Shown here: positions 22,793 to 33,749 of the stretch, piece after piece | How positions within the stretch are numbered: the stretch's first letter is position 1 | Layout: each line of letters begins with the position of its first letter | Assembly (NCBI GenBank): GCA_007922305.1 | Contig: ML677366.1 | Span: 14,192,489-14,256,488 of the forward strand | DNA length: 64,000 bases | From: Dermatemys mawii | Taxonomy: Eukaryota > Chordata > Testudines > Dermatemydidae | Reading direction: 5' to 3' | Made by a program: the position numbers and the translations under genes | Notes under the pieces: model-generated | Database searches by the model: none | What the model was told of the DNA's origin: nothing | The model's input: only the letters and a program-made list of their open reading frames with translations

Positions 22793-24321
22793 CTGTGGAG
22801 AAGAATATGTACAGTTTGGTAATCACTTTAAAATAATGAGCTTGTGAAAAATGCACCATTGTTTGGTGATAGCAGGAGGCTTTCAGTTCAATAGAGCAGT
22901 TGAGCCTTTATTCCCATAGAGGCAGGTTTACAGGCAACTACCTCAGAAAAAGATGAACCGGGCTTTACAAACAATAACAAACTATTTGCAAATCATGCAA
23001 TGCCTGTCTCATCTCCAGGTTAGAACATGGCCAAATTTGCTCCCTCCTTGCGCACTCCCTTCTGGGGAAGGTTCATTATTTAGGCTGGATTTAAATTGTG
23101 GTTCGGGCTCATTTCTGCAAGTAACATAACTGTCTGTGTTTCAGTTTTAATATTCTTATAAATATTCCCCCTTTAAACCTTCTCTTTCTGGTGTTATGAG
23201 GTACTTACTGAAAATTCCAGATATTGTGAGGGAAAAAAAAAAGAGTCAGTAATATATGCTGACCTTAAACAGGTTTGACTGAAAGAGGCAAGCAAAGGAG
23301 CCTCTCTAAATACGATGTATGAAGCAACACTAACTCACTACAACTGTTACCCGACAGCAAAAGCAAGATAGAGAAAAGCGTGGGAAAGGACAAAGACAGT
23401 AGTAGAGAGGGACAGGTGAGAAGAGAGAAAATAAGCCTGATTCTTAGCTCATCTACAATGGTGTAAATCAAGAGTAATTGCACGGAGAGCAGAATTGGGC
23501 CCAAAGAGGCAATATGAAGAGAAAGTGACATTTGCATACATACACGCACAGAATACCAGGGGATCTCAGGCTCTGATGGCATTTACCTTCAACTTCCCCT
23601 AAACTCCTACAGAAAATCAAGTTTGCATGATGAAACCCTGCAAAGCAGAAGAGCGGAGTTTCCTACAACCTTCCTCTGCATCAGCACAGGGACTTTCATT
23701 AAATGGTCATGTATATGAAGCTGGAAAAAGAGACATTGTTTGTCAGATACAATAACCATGGGGAAGTCCTATGAATATCTCAGCCAATTTCTATTCACAC
23801 AAGTAGTGTCAGTGCCTGAAGAAGAATTTGACCCCAATTATACTTAATTATCAGACTGTACAACTAAATTGACAGGGGATGAAAACCTGGCTGTATGGGG
23901 CTCAGTGGCAAAATTCCCATTGACTTCGATGTGGACAGCATTTCACCTATAAAGATTTCTCTTTCCATTGATTTCAAATGGCTTTGGTTCAGGTCGGTCA
24001 TAGCGTTATTATTGCATCCTTTCACTTTAATTTCAGTCTGGAAAATTGATTCAGGGCTTACTTTAGTGGTTTATATTGTCACAAGCACCTTAAAAAGGTC
24101 TTGTATTTTCCTCTAATTTAGATCTGAAGCAAGATATTTGTTTTAAGTCTTAAGGAAGAATTCAAGATATAAAATTTTTGAATAAAGCAAATGATAAAGC
24201 CCTGGATAAACTGAACATTCTTTTTGACAGTAGTTAAAACAACAATTTTTAAAAAATTTATTAAGGAAAATTCTCCTGATAGCAGTGAAAACTGGTTATA
24301 AAATACAGCACTAAAACTTAC
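22793..24321 (-). other. BCL2A1: BCL2A1 intron 1
   Basis: This 1529-bp intron has a GTAAGT donor and CACAG acceptor. It holds a fold-back-type repeat fragment (about 23430-23500) and two NF-kB-like decamers at 23654-23663 and 23689-23698. Otherwise it is AT-rich single-copy-looking sequence. Confidence 0.92.
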
Positions 24322-24741
24322 CCAACCTCCATTTGCCTCTATCCACTCAGCCTTGTTGTTTATAATGTACTCCGTGATGAAATAAGAAATCTGCTCTTTA
24401 TTATCTCCTGTAAGCTGAACTCTGTGTTCTTGAAGCCTCTTTGAGAGAATTCCTCCAAACATAAATATTGTCAAAATCCGTCCCCAGTTCGTGTTTCCAT
24501 CAGCAAATTCTTTATCCATGACTTGAGTGAAAATTCTTCTGGCAGCATCTACAGAGGTAATATCAAGTGTGTCCAAACATGGTTTCAGACTCTCTTCACT
24601 TTCCTTTTGCAGAGAGGATGCAGCGTTTCTTAGGACATGAGCAACTCTGCTTGGGGCTGGTCCAAGCTGTGGTTCCTGAAGAATGTATTTCAGATAATCT
24701 TGGACTAAATAGTAAACATTGCAGTACTCAGAGTTTTCCAT
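24322..24741 (-). CDS. BCL2A1: BCL2A1 exon 1 (BFL-1/A1, anti-apoptotic BCL-2 family protein)
   Basis: This exon encodes residues 1-140 of BCL2A1, a mitochondrial/cytosolic survival protein that binds the BH3 helix of pro-apoptotic partners such as BIM, BID and NOXA. The protein starts MENSEYCNVYYLVQDYLKYI (BH4-like helix). The BH3-equivalent region lies around residues 50-75 (SVDAARRIFTQVMDKEF). BH1 is NWGRILTIFMFGGIL, with the invariant NWGR groove motif. The exon runs into BH2 at WIEANGGW and ends with TGG followed by GTAAGT (24321), phase 0. The start is secure: an in-frame TAA stop lies immediately upstream of the ATG, although base -3 is T, a weak context. The exon/intron position inside BH2 matches the BCL-2 family layout. 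Together with exon 2 the protein is 175 residues, the same as human BFL-1. The neighbour MTHFS, in the same orientation, supports orthology. Confidence 0.97.
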
Positions 24742-24939
24742 TTAGAAGCAGACTCAGAGCAAAGCACAGCCTTTGACCAGTGTGAAACTGCTAATCCACT
24801 TTGAAAACTGAACTAAGTAACTACAAGCGAGGCACTTGCATCACAGTAGTTCCTGTAAAACCCGCTGACTTAAAACTTCCTTGAATGTGTGGGTTGTGGC
24901 TATGAGTTCAGAAATGAAACAAAAATTCTTACTGAAGTC

Positions 24940-25288
24940 AAACAAATTAAAGGAAGTTTTTCTTCATACAGCGCACAGTCAACCTGTGGAACTCCTTGCC
25001 TGAGAGGTTGTGAAGGCTAGGGCTATAACAGTGTTTAAAAGAGAACTGAATAAATTCATGGAGGTTAAATCCGTTAATGGCTATAAGCCATCCAGGATGG
25101 GTAAGGAATGGTGTGTCTAGCCTCTGTTTGTCAGAGGGTGGTGATGGATGGCAGGAGAGAGATCATTTGATCATTACCTGTTAGGTTCACTCACTCCAGG
25201 GAACCTGGCATTGGCCACTGTCAGTAGAAAGGATACTGGGCTGGATGGCCTTTTGGCCTAACCCAGTACGGCCATTCTTATGTTCTTA
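24940..25288 (+). mobile_element. CR1 LINE 3' end, 0.2 kb upstream of BCL2A1
   Basis: 'acctgtggaactccttgcct', 'gcattggccactgtcagtag', 'ggatactgggctggatggcc' and the terminal 'ggccattcttatgttctta' are a classic CR1 3' UTR and tail. It lies antisense to BCL2A1, about 200 bp before its start codon. Confidence 0.92.
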
Positions 25289-25373
25289 AAGAGAAACAAA
25301 GAATAAAAAAACCCTTTATCCTAAATGATGAATTATGCAGGAAGTGAGAGTCCTTACAAGAATACATTACTAG

Positions 25374-25452
25374 GGGCCATGTCCTCAGCTAGCGTAAATT
25401 GGTGTAGCTTCAACAGGCCTGTGCTGATTTACACCCACTGAGGATCTGCCAC
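25374..25452. repeat. Fold-back repeat (TCAGC...GTAAATT family)
   Basis: The left arm 'ccatgtcctcagctagcgta' with aattggtgta and the right arm 'gctgatttacacccactgag' with gatctgcc are inverted copies around 'gcttcaacaggcctgt'. Confidence 0.55.
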
Positions 25453-25459
25453 ATTTTGC

Positions 25460-26370
25460 TTTATAAAAGAAAAGTGCACACTATTGGAACATGCAACTCT
25501 TGAGAAATACTTTGCCACTGGCAGTGGCCAGTGCTTCACTCTGGACTGCATGGAGATGGTGACTAAATCTTCACAGTTAGTGATAGGAGGGAGCCCAAAT
25601 CCGGTACATCTTTCCTCTTGCCTATGAAGAAGGGGGAGTCAGCTCTCCAGGATTATGCCTTTGCCCTTATTCCCACAAAAGCCCCTTTGTGAGTGAAGAT
25701 CAGACTCTGAAGACTGGAATGGAGCGACTGACTGTGACGAAGTTCTTCCCCCACACAACTCCTCCATCTCTCAGGGAATCCAGGTATAAGAGAATACTGA
25801 TCCAGTCAGCATTAAGTGATATGGCCTACTGTACTGTGAACACACACACAAATTACATGGGTTTTTACTGGACAGCAGCTGAGAAAAAGGTATTGGTGCT
25901 CCCAGTGTCAACAGGGTGCTTGGGTGGTCAGAGAAAAGAGCAGCGTCTCTGGATGGTAGGGGCCAACAACCATGCCTTCCTCTACCCCTGACTTGTCCAA
26001 AAAGATATCCTTCAAAAATTAGAAGCAAACTCCTAATGAGGAAATGTCACAGGTCCCCACAGGTGTCCTCCTTATCTCCCCTCTGTTCAGGCTGGCAAAA
26101 TAAGAGCCCTCATGCCCTCTTCTGCTGTTTCACCCTTTTGCTTTTATTTACAGTGCAACAGTGTGGTCCCTTTAATTCACCAACAGTTATCCCCTTTCCA
26201 ACCAGTTCCAGGATCTCCTGGCCCTTGAGGCTCCCTTCCTGTAGTGAGGAGACAGAACTATGGCCTCCTGTCCCCTCCCAAGATAGCCTCCCAACTGAGT
26301 TCTGTTCAGGCCTTTTCTAGCCCTGCTAGTCTTCAGCCCAGCTGTTGCTGCTTAGCTCAACCTATTGCAG
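25460..26370. other. Unassigned intergenic block
   Basis: Moderately GC-rich with pyrimidine-rich stretches at 26041-26350. It has open frames of 85-134 codons without family resemblance, and its texture suggests an old LTR or DNA transposon. Not identified. Confidence 0.4.
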
Positions 26371-26639
26371 TGAGAAAGCCATAAAGCAGGGTTTAGCCAG
26401 CAGTTTAGCAGGGTATTCAAAGGGTTTTACTCCTGCCCTGCCACAGGAAAATAGAAAGGAGCATAAACTTTGGTGAATCAAATATAAAAGTATAAGGCAG
26501 GCCAAGAAAGAATCTGAAGAGTAACTAGCTAAGGACACAAAAACTAACAGCAACAAAACGTAAGTGCAGCAGAAGCAGAAAGCCTGCCAAACAGTCGGGG
26601 GGGGGAGCACTGGGCAATTGAGATGCCAAAGGAGCACTC

Positions 26640-27480
26640 CAGCAAGAGAAGGCCATTGCGGAGAAGCTAAATGAATTCTTTGCATTAGTCTTCACTGCAG
26701 AGGATGTGGGGCAGATCCCCACATCTGAGCGATTCGTTTTAGATGACAAACCTGAGGAACTCTCCCACACTGAGGTGTCCATAGAGGAAGTTGTGGAACA
26801 ACTGATACATTAGTTCCAAAGGAACTCATGAAATTACGGAACTATTAACTGTAGTATGTAATCTGTTATTTAAATCATCTTCTGTATCCAATGATTGTAG
26901 AATAGTTAATGGAATGCCTATTTTTAAAAAGGCTCCAGAGGAGTTCCTGGCAATCGCAGCAGTAACCATGTGACAAGAGTGATCCAGTGGATATAATGTA
27001 CTTGAACTTTCAGAAAGCCTTTGACAGGGTCCCTCACCAAAGGCTCTTAAGCAGAGTAAGCTGTCATGGGGTGAAAGGGAAGGGTCTCTCTTGGATCAGT
27101 AACTGGTTAAAGGTTAGGAAACAAAGGATAGGAATAAATGGTCAGTTTTCACAATGGAGAGAGGTAAATATCAGGGTCCCCCAAGGATCTGTAGTGGGAC
27201 CTGTGTCGTTCAGCATATTCATAAGTGATCTGGAAAAGTGGGTGGCAAAATCTGCAGACAATAAAAAATTACTCAAAATAGTTAAGTCCAAAGCTGACAG
27301 CAGAGAGTCACAAAAGGTGACTGGGCAACAAACTGGCAGATGAAATTCAATGTTGATAAATGTGAAGTAATGCACAGTGGAAAACATAATCTCAACTATA
27401 CATACAAGATGATGAGGTCTAAATTAGCTGTTACCACTCAAGAAAGAGATCTTGGAACAGAGGCAACCTATGGGCGTTTG
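26640..27480 (+). mobile_element. CR1-clade LINE ORF2 remnant (linker and reverse transcriptase)
   Basis: Translation first gives the segment before RT (KLNEFFALVFTAEDVG, then PTSERFVLDDKPEELSHTEV). Next comes the RT core: DIMYLNFQKAFDRVPHQRLL, GLSWISNWLKVRKQRIGING and VPQGSVVGPVSFSIFISDLE. It ends with MKFNVDKCEVMH. The FADD-box region reads 'KSADNKK', so the catalytic Asp pair is not intact. Stops and frameshifts occur before about 26980 and after 27343. This is a dead fragment without its 3' end. Confidence 0.9.
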
Positions 27481-27559
27481 AGAGGCCTAAGTGACTTCCC
27501 CCCAAAATTAATAAAAATTACTAATGCTTCGGAACTAAACTTTCTGAGAGCATAAATGG

Positions 27560-29290
27560 TTAATTTATGTTCTCGTCAAGGAAAATATGGTTTGGTTTGC
27601 TCAGTGGTGTGCTGCCACCTGCCCGCAGCAAGCATTTCTGCATGCACAGAAATGTTCCAGCAGTATAGGAAATAATGTCACAGCAGTTATCTGTTCAAGG
27701 GTTCTGTGTCTTGTATCTGTCTGTATGCACAGTGAGGAACAGCAACACAAGGGTATTTGTGCTGACCCACTGCCTCTCACTATAAATCATTAGGTGATCT
27801 TTTTTTATTTTATTTTTATTTTTTACATCTCTCAGGGTATTCAATCAGTCTAGAAACCTTAAACAGTTCATCTCCAAAGTTTTGGGCTGCTCATCTCCTT
27901 AAATAGAGATGTGCATCCAGTTCAATGTAAGATTTCTCTTCTCCTAATCTTTATGTGACAGAGGAAATGGAAGAGGAAATAGTTGCAGTAGGGTAGCAGT
28001 TCTTAGCTTCTGAAGGCAATTGAACCAGTTCAGACTGTGGGCAAGGTCTCCTTTGCACTCAGTCCCCTTTGCAACTTCTCTCCACTGCTAGAATGGCATA
28101 AAGAGGCCAGAGGCTAGGGCTGGCGTTGGCTCTACTATTCACTGCCTGCCACCTCCCACTAAACAGTACATAGTCCCCTAACCCCCAATAAAAGTCAGCT
28201 TTCTCCAAACCCAACCTCATAATCATGAGGTGAAGCATGGCAACATACTAGGTCCCAGCACAAACATTCATCATTAGGATTGGGATATGGAGCTTGGAGT
28301 GGTTGGTAACTAGGGAGCACTGTTCCAGGGTGTTCCTCTATGTATAGTTTTGTCCCAAACCCTCCCTCGCCTTCCTTTCCAGATTTTTACCCAGCACTGA
28401 GCCAGTATGAATGATCCCTATATCTTACCAATGGTGAAACAAGCAATATACACGTCTCTTCAAGCCTCCCTTGCAGTGGAGTATGCCTCTAAGTGAAGCC
28501 CTCTTAGAGTCCTACAAATCCTCCCCAAAGACTTCATGTGTCACTGGTAAAACCCTCAGGCTCCAGCCAAATTAATTTTGATATTCTAAATATCTATCTC
28601 ACCATGGTACTACGTGGCAAAGGAAAAGGCTTGCAGGAATCAACGTCTTTATGTAGCAGCATTGGATCCAAGAGCAAATTTTTCAAACACCTCAAAGTTT
28701 TAAGGTTCTCAGATCTTGAGTTTGGGTTTGGCCTATTATAAAACAATGGAAATTTGGACACCTGCGAAGTTCACTTGCAAGTGGATCAATAGCATTGGTT
28801 CAGGTCTACATCTAACTATAATGCCAGCAGCAGAGAGAGAGAGAGAGTATTATTGCAGTTTGAAATGTGTTAGAGCCGTGCTGTGTGCATGAGTACGAAG
28901 GTATTTTACATGGTGATTTGTCAATAGTTGACTCCTGCCACATGTAAGCCCCATTTCAGCAAACTACTTAAGCACTTGCTTACTTTTAAGCATTGGGTGA
29001 GATTTTTCAAAGACACAAATGGGAAGTAGGTGCACAGTTCCCAAGGATTTTCAATGAGATTTGAGTGCCTGACTTCCTTAAGTTTCTTTAAGAGTTCCAG
29101 CCACTGACTTCAGTGGGACTATTGACATATTTAAAGTAAGTCATGTGCTTGAGTATCTTTCTGAACTGGGCCTAAGATACTGTTTCTATTTGTTTTAGGA
29201 CAGGTTTAAATAGCCAATGCTAAAAACATACGTGAGTTTGAAATTTAATTTTACTTAACACTTAAAGTTTATGTATAAGTGGTAACTGCC
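27560..29290. other. Intergenic non-coding sequence
   Basis: Contains a GA microsatellite (about 28831-28846) and a nested fold-back repeat pair (28955-29180). No gene recognised. Confidence 0.5.
28955..29180. repeat. Fold-back repeat with another fold-back repeat inside
   Basis: The outer arms are 'cccatttcagcaaactactt' with aagcacttgc and 'gtgcttgagtatctttctga' with actgggcc. Between them (about 29000-29095) is a second palindromic family, 'gtgagatttttcaaagacac ... gagtgcctgacttcctt', also seen at about 49108-49150. Confidence 0.5.
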
Positions 29291-29903
29291 TGTAATGGGG
29301 GATCATCTCACCAGATCACATTCCCTAGTGGTCCAAGTCCAGGATTGGCAGTAGGGGAATCAAGGACCTCATGCTCCACTGAGTTCCAACCCACTGTCCT
29401 GGGACAGACAGTTCATGGGTGCAAGCTACATAAGGGTACCACCTAGCTAGGATGACCAGATGTCCTGATTTTATAGGGACAGTCCCAATTTTGGGGTCTT
29501 TTTTTATATAGGCTCATATTACCCCCCACTCCCTGTCCTGATTTTTCACACTTGGTGTCTGGTCACCCTCCTACTCCCCCGGTCACTTCCTACTGTATCC
29601 CTGCCACTCCAGAGTCATGATGAAGGCCTGGCTATTGGCCCCCAACATAATCCACCAGAAAGAGGGTCAAGAGGTTCCTTTCCCAACTCACAAACAGATG
29701 TTCCACTCTCTTCTGCAATGGGTTGCAGTTCCAGCAGGAGCTACCAGGAAAGTCTGCTCCTTTCCACTGACCGTCCAGACTGAGCTGTGCTGCACCCTTT
29801 TAAGCTCCACATTGACAGAGAACACACTCAGTAAGCACGGCTTAGCAGAGCCTCTTATGACCAGAGCTTGTTCCCCAGAGTGGGGTTTGGACACCCCATG
29901 ACA
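29291..29903 (-). mobile_element. Probable solo LTR, TGTCATGGGG...CATTACA
   Basis: On the minus strand it begins TGTCATGGGGTGTCC and ends ATCCCCCATTACA, with TG...CA ends and short inverted termini. A TATA-like 'gcttaaaagggt' lies near 29800. No matching target duplication and no internal retroviral genes. A short TIR element is nested inside. The family is inferred from structure only. Confidence 0.5.
29449..29569. mobile_element. Short TIR element (GGGTGACCAGA family), copy 1
   Basis: The left end aggatgaccagatgtcc and the right end ggtgtctggtcaccct are inverted. The interior 'gggacagtcccaattttggg' and 'atataggctcatattacccc' matches, in reverse, the copy at 58727-58850. Confidence 0.8.
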
Positions 29904-29904
29904 C

Positions 29905-31380
29905 AGCTAGTGATTCAGAAATCAAATATCTTCCTTAAGATAGAAAATATATTCTTTTAACAAATCCAGTTCATCACTCTTCTATAATATCCTTTCTATT
30001 CACAACACTATAAAGAGGCTGTATTATTACCAATACTTCTCTATCAATACTATTTTTAAGGGGTTTGTAGCTCATCCTTAAAGTTTGCTTGTGGGAAAAA
30101 CTATATTCAGGGTTTCAGTCCAGGAACACGTTTGTTTTTATGCACATTTTAAATTGTCTTGAACTATTCTGAGTTATTAAAATGCAGAAAAATTCAAATC
30201 TACTATTTAGAGATACTTCTTACACTTTAATCCATCCAAATCTGTTTTGAATTTAAATTGTGTTTACATTCATGAACCCTAACTCAGAAATTTTTCAAGA
30301 ATTTTATTGCCTTCCTATACGTATGCTTGCATGAAAATGTCAATATGCTAATCTCTAATGTTTACATGCTCTTTTCAAAAACCTGTAATCTACGCAATAG
30401 ATCAGAAACACATGAAACTTCTTTGCACTTTCAATTTCTGTAACCCATTTCTTCCTAGAGTCTCAAAGTATTTGAGGTGAAATTCACTCCAGCCATGTAC
30501 AGTATGAGACTTGAGGCACTGTATAAGCAGGATAAAATCCACAGAACAACTCATGATCTGGTTTGGGTTCTGTGCAGAAAAAACACATGTTTGGGGCAGT
30601 CTGCTCCGTGAGCACCCACATCAGCTTGCCTCTGTGCTCCTTGCATGTTGCAGAAATAATCTATACATCCGCTTCACATAAACTGTATCAGAAGGACGCT
30701 TTGGGGATGGCGCAGTGAACTCAATACTCCCAATCATTATGGAGATATTCTTTTCAACATCTGGAGATTATGCATAAATTGCTGCAAATAATAGCAAGAA
30801 ATGATATATTTGTATCCTTGTGTTTATTGTGATTTTCTGATCTTCCAAAGAGCATGCTGTGACAGCAGTCCTCTTTACCCAGGAGACCGTGAATGCAAAT
30901 AGCTAACTAATCTGTCTGTCTAGGTATTTATACTACACTCATCACTGTGCAATTGAGCACCTAGTTATACTCTCAACTTTATAAAAGTAAAAGATATCCC
31001 ATAAACTAAGAGTGAAGCAAAACTGGTGCTTGATGCTTCGCTTACCAGTTACACAAACTAACGGGCATTCTTTAACCATAGCAAATGGTAATTTGCTTCA
31101 GAGCAAAAATCAAATGTCCTAACAGACCCTCTTTTGGTATCACTTAGCTTCAACGTGCATTATGTTTTCATCTATATTTGCCCATCACTTCCTTTTCATA
31201 TTTAGGCCCCTATTCAGTTAGAAATTTAAGCCCAAACCTAACTTGAAGCATTACAATAATGAGACTTGAGCATATGTTTGCAACTGAGCTGAATTTGGGC
31301 CCCAGCGTGCTTTTGTCTTTTTAAAGGCTAGTTCTTTAGGAGTTTTCTAGTCTTTTCAACATAACCCTGTTGCTGCCTGT
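29905..31380. other. Intergenic AT-rich sequence
   Basis: No gene recognised. It contains the first copy of a 58-bp duplicated block (30745-30802). Confidence 0.5.
30745..30802 (+). repeat. 58-bp direct repeat, copy 1
   Basis: It differs at 5 of 58 positions from 31835-31892 and shares 'tggagattatgcataaattg' with the following ctgcaaat. Upstream homology continues weakly ('attatggag') with a 12-bp indel. Confidence 0.85.
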
Positions 31381-31385
31381 TGTTG

Positions 31386-31560
31386 ACTGTTACTGTTATG
31401 TCTTATTGTACAGAGGGAGCACCTAGAGGCCTCAATCAGGGTCCCTTTGTACTAGGCAGTGGGCACTTCACAAATTCATATCTAAAAGGTGGTGCCTGCC
31501 CTGAGCCACTTACAGGCCAAGGCCATGAGCCTGTAATTCATTGCATGTGGACAGGCTGCT
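31386..31560 (+). repeat. L2-like 3' UTR fragment
   Basis: 'agcacctagaggcctcaatc' and 'tgcctgccctgagccactta' match the conserved L2/CR1 tail text. A reversed fragment (ggggcctctaggtgctacc) lies at about 33125-33165. Confidence 0.5.
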
Positions 31561-31834
31561 AAACCCACAAAGAGTCTCATTGACTTCAATGAATTGCAGG
31601 AGCAGGGCCTTAGCGTTCACTCATTATGCAGCAATTGTGATTCATATTTAATTATGTCATATTGTAAATTGTTTTGATAAAATATCAGCACCGGGTAACT
31701 CAGTAGCAACAAAGGAATTGGTGATAATTTTGTAGTCCCATGTTAATCCACAAATACCTCTAAATCTTTTGCAAATATGCCTTTGCATTGATTTGGGGCT
31801 GGAATTTTTGCAGATTATGGAGGGGTAACACCAG

Positions 31835-31892
31835 ATATTATTTTCAACAGATGGAGATTATGCATAAATTGCTGCAAATTATAGTAAGAAAT
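31835..31892 (+). repeat. 58-bp direct repeat, copy 2
   Basis: Second copy of the 30745-30802 block in the same orientation, 1090 bp downstream. Confidence 0.85.
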
Positions 31893-32689
31893 TGGCTGTA
31901 TTTCCCATGATTCCCCAGTCTGAGCCTTTTATTGATTTCATCAGGAGTTTTACAGTGTGTTTAGAGCCATGCAAGCTTCACAAACTCAAATCCAGATTAA
32001 GGCTCACATCCTGCACTGAGTGGATCTTTGCACTTGTGCAGAACCCTTGACATCAAAGAAGCTCTGCACTGACTGACCCCCTGTGCCTGTGTGGCACTTC
32101 GTTCACTTTAATAGCTCCATCTGCCTGGGCACATGAGTCCACTTGCATGGAGCTAAGTGGAGCCTAAGATGGTAGATATGTTAGAGAAAGGGACCTTAGT
32201 TCAAGCTCTTTTGTGTTTTCCCATTTACTCCTGATTTTTCACTGGGACATCACATCAATACTTTACTCAGCAGCCATGATGAATAACATGTTCAGTGTTA
32301 TCTGGTTTATTACAGCACAGTCTGAAAGAACATGAATTATTGAACCAAACAGGCTTTTTTGCTCTCTGTGTCAGACAGCTGTTAATCATCCAATGAGAAA
32401 ATACAGGTCTGATGTGCAACTACTCAAATAACTTGAATAGCATCATTCTTGTTTCTTCTTTAGATTTAATTTTCCTTTGGAGGTTTTATAATAAATGATG
32501 AATCTGCTTTGAAATGGAGATCTCTGATCCAAACAAACTGCTAATTAGTTGGCTTTCATTTATCCTCTACATATTCTTGAGTGAATAAATAAGCAGTGGA
32601 GTTCAGTGGGACGTGCCTTTCTCTAACTGTCTAAAGTGGATGGAAAATCTGATCTCAATTCTATACAATTCAATGAGTAGGCTGAAGGT

Positions 32690-32866
32690 ACTGGAAGAGG
32701 CTTGTGATCTGAACAAAAGCTGGGTAGACAGGAAATCTTGAGTTCTAATACCTCATATCACACTTGCTCTTTTTGTGGCCTTTGGTAAATCACTTCACCT
32801 CTTTGAGTTTGTTTCCTTCTCTGCAAAATGGGAAAATATTGTTATGAAGATTAAATTGACTCAGGA
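32690..32866 (+). repeat. MIR-like SINE, tandem copy 1
   Basis: The core 'ggcctttggtaaatcacttc' and 'tctctgcaaaatgggaaaat' followed by 'gaagattaaatt' follow the MIR/CORE-SINE order. Confidence 0.7.
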
Positions 32867-32985
32867 CATCTGGATTCATTCAACTGTCAGATTTCCTGCA
32901 TGACTTTGAGCAAATCATTTGATGTCTCTCTGCCTCAGTTCCCCATCTGCACAATGGAAATACTAATATTTCTTTTCTTCCATTT
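32867..32985 (+). repeat. MIR-like SINE, tandem copy 2
   Basis: 'gactttgagcaaatcatttg', 'cctcagttccccatctgcac' and 'aatggaaatactaatatt' repeat the MIR core directly after copy 1 in the same orientation. Confidence 0.7.
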
Positions 32986-33327
32986 TTGGCTGAAGTCAGT
33001 GAGGCTCCATGTGGAGCTGGGGTGTGCTCACGTGCCATCAGTTATAGAATTGGGGCCTTGAAACTTCAGATCTTCCCAGCAGAGACTGTCCCTTACTATG
33101 TGTTTGTCCAGAATCTGACACTATGGGGCCCCAACCTCACCCGGGGCCTCTAGGTGCTACCATAAATATATAGAATAGACATCTCACTGAAGATGAAAGT
33201 GATATTATTGGCTTTTTTCATATATATATATACCTTAAATCTCAATTTTCACTCTGACACTGCATAGATTGCACGTTGCTTTGCCACAAGGATGTCAATG
33301 ATGCAGAATTCCTCAGGTTTCTTAGAG

Positions 33328-33733
33328 CAATGGTTCTCAACCAGGGTTATGCATACTCCTGGGGATATGCTGAGGTCTTCCAGGATTCCTCAACGCATCT
33401 AGATAGTTGCCTAATTTTACAACAGGCTACATAAAAAGCACTAGCAAAGTGAGTACAAACTAAAATTTCATATAGTGACTTGTTTATACTGCTTTATATA
33501 CTATACACTGAAATATAAGTACAAATATTTATATTCCAGTTGATTTATTTTATAATTATATGGTAAAAATGAGGAAGAGAGCCATTTTTCAGTAATGGTT
33601 TGCTGTGATACTTTTGTATTTTTGTTTGATTTTTGTAAGCAACTAGCTTTTAAATTAATTGAAACTTGGGGTATGCAAGACAAATCAAACTTCTGAAAGG
33701 GGTACAGTAGGCTGGAAAGGTTGAGAGCCACTG
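33328..33733. mobile_element. Charlie-type hAT element, 406 bp
   Basis: The ends caatggttctcaacc and ggttgagagccactg are terminal inverted repeats. The 8-bp duplication is TCTTAGAG / TCTTAGAA (33320-33327, 33734-33741). AT-rich interior without transposase. Confidence 0.85.
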
Positions 33734-33749
33734 TCTTAGAACATATGTT

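Noticed and set aside
26987..27343. 119-codon plus frame as a host gene
   Set aside because: It is a CR1 reverse-transcriptase remnant with broken catalytic region and flanking CR1 text.
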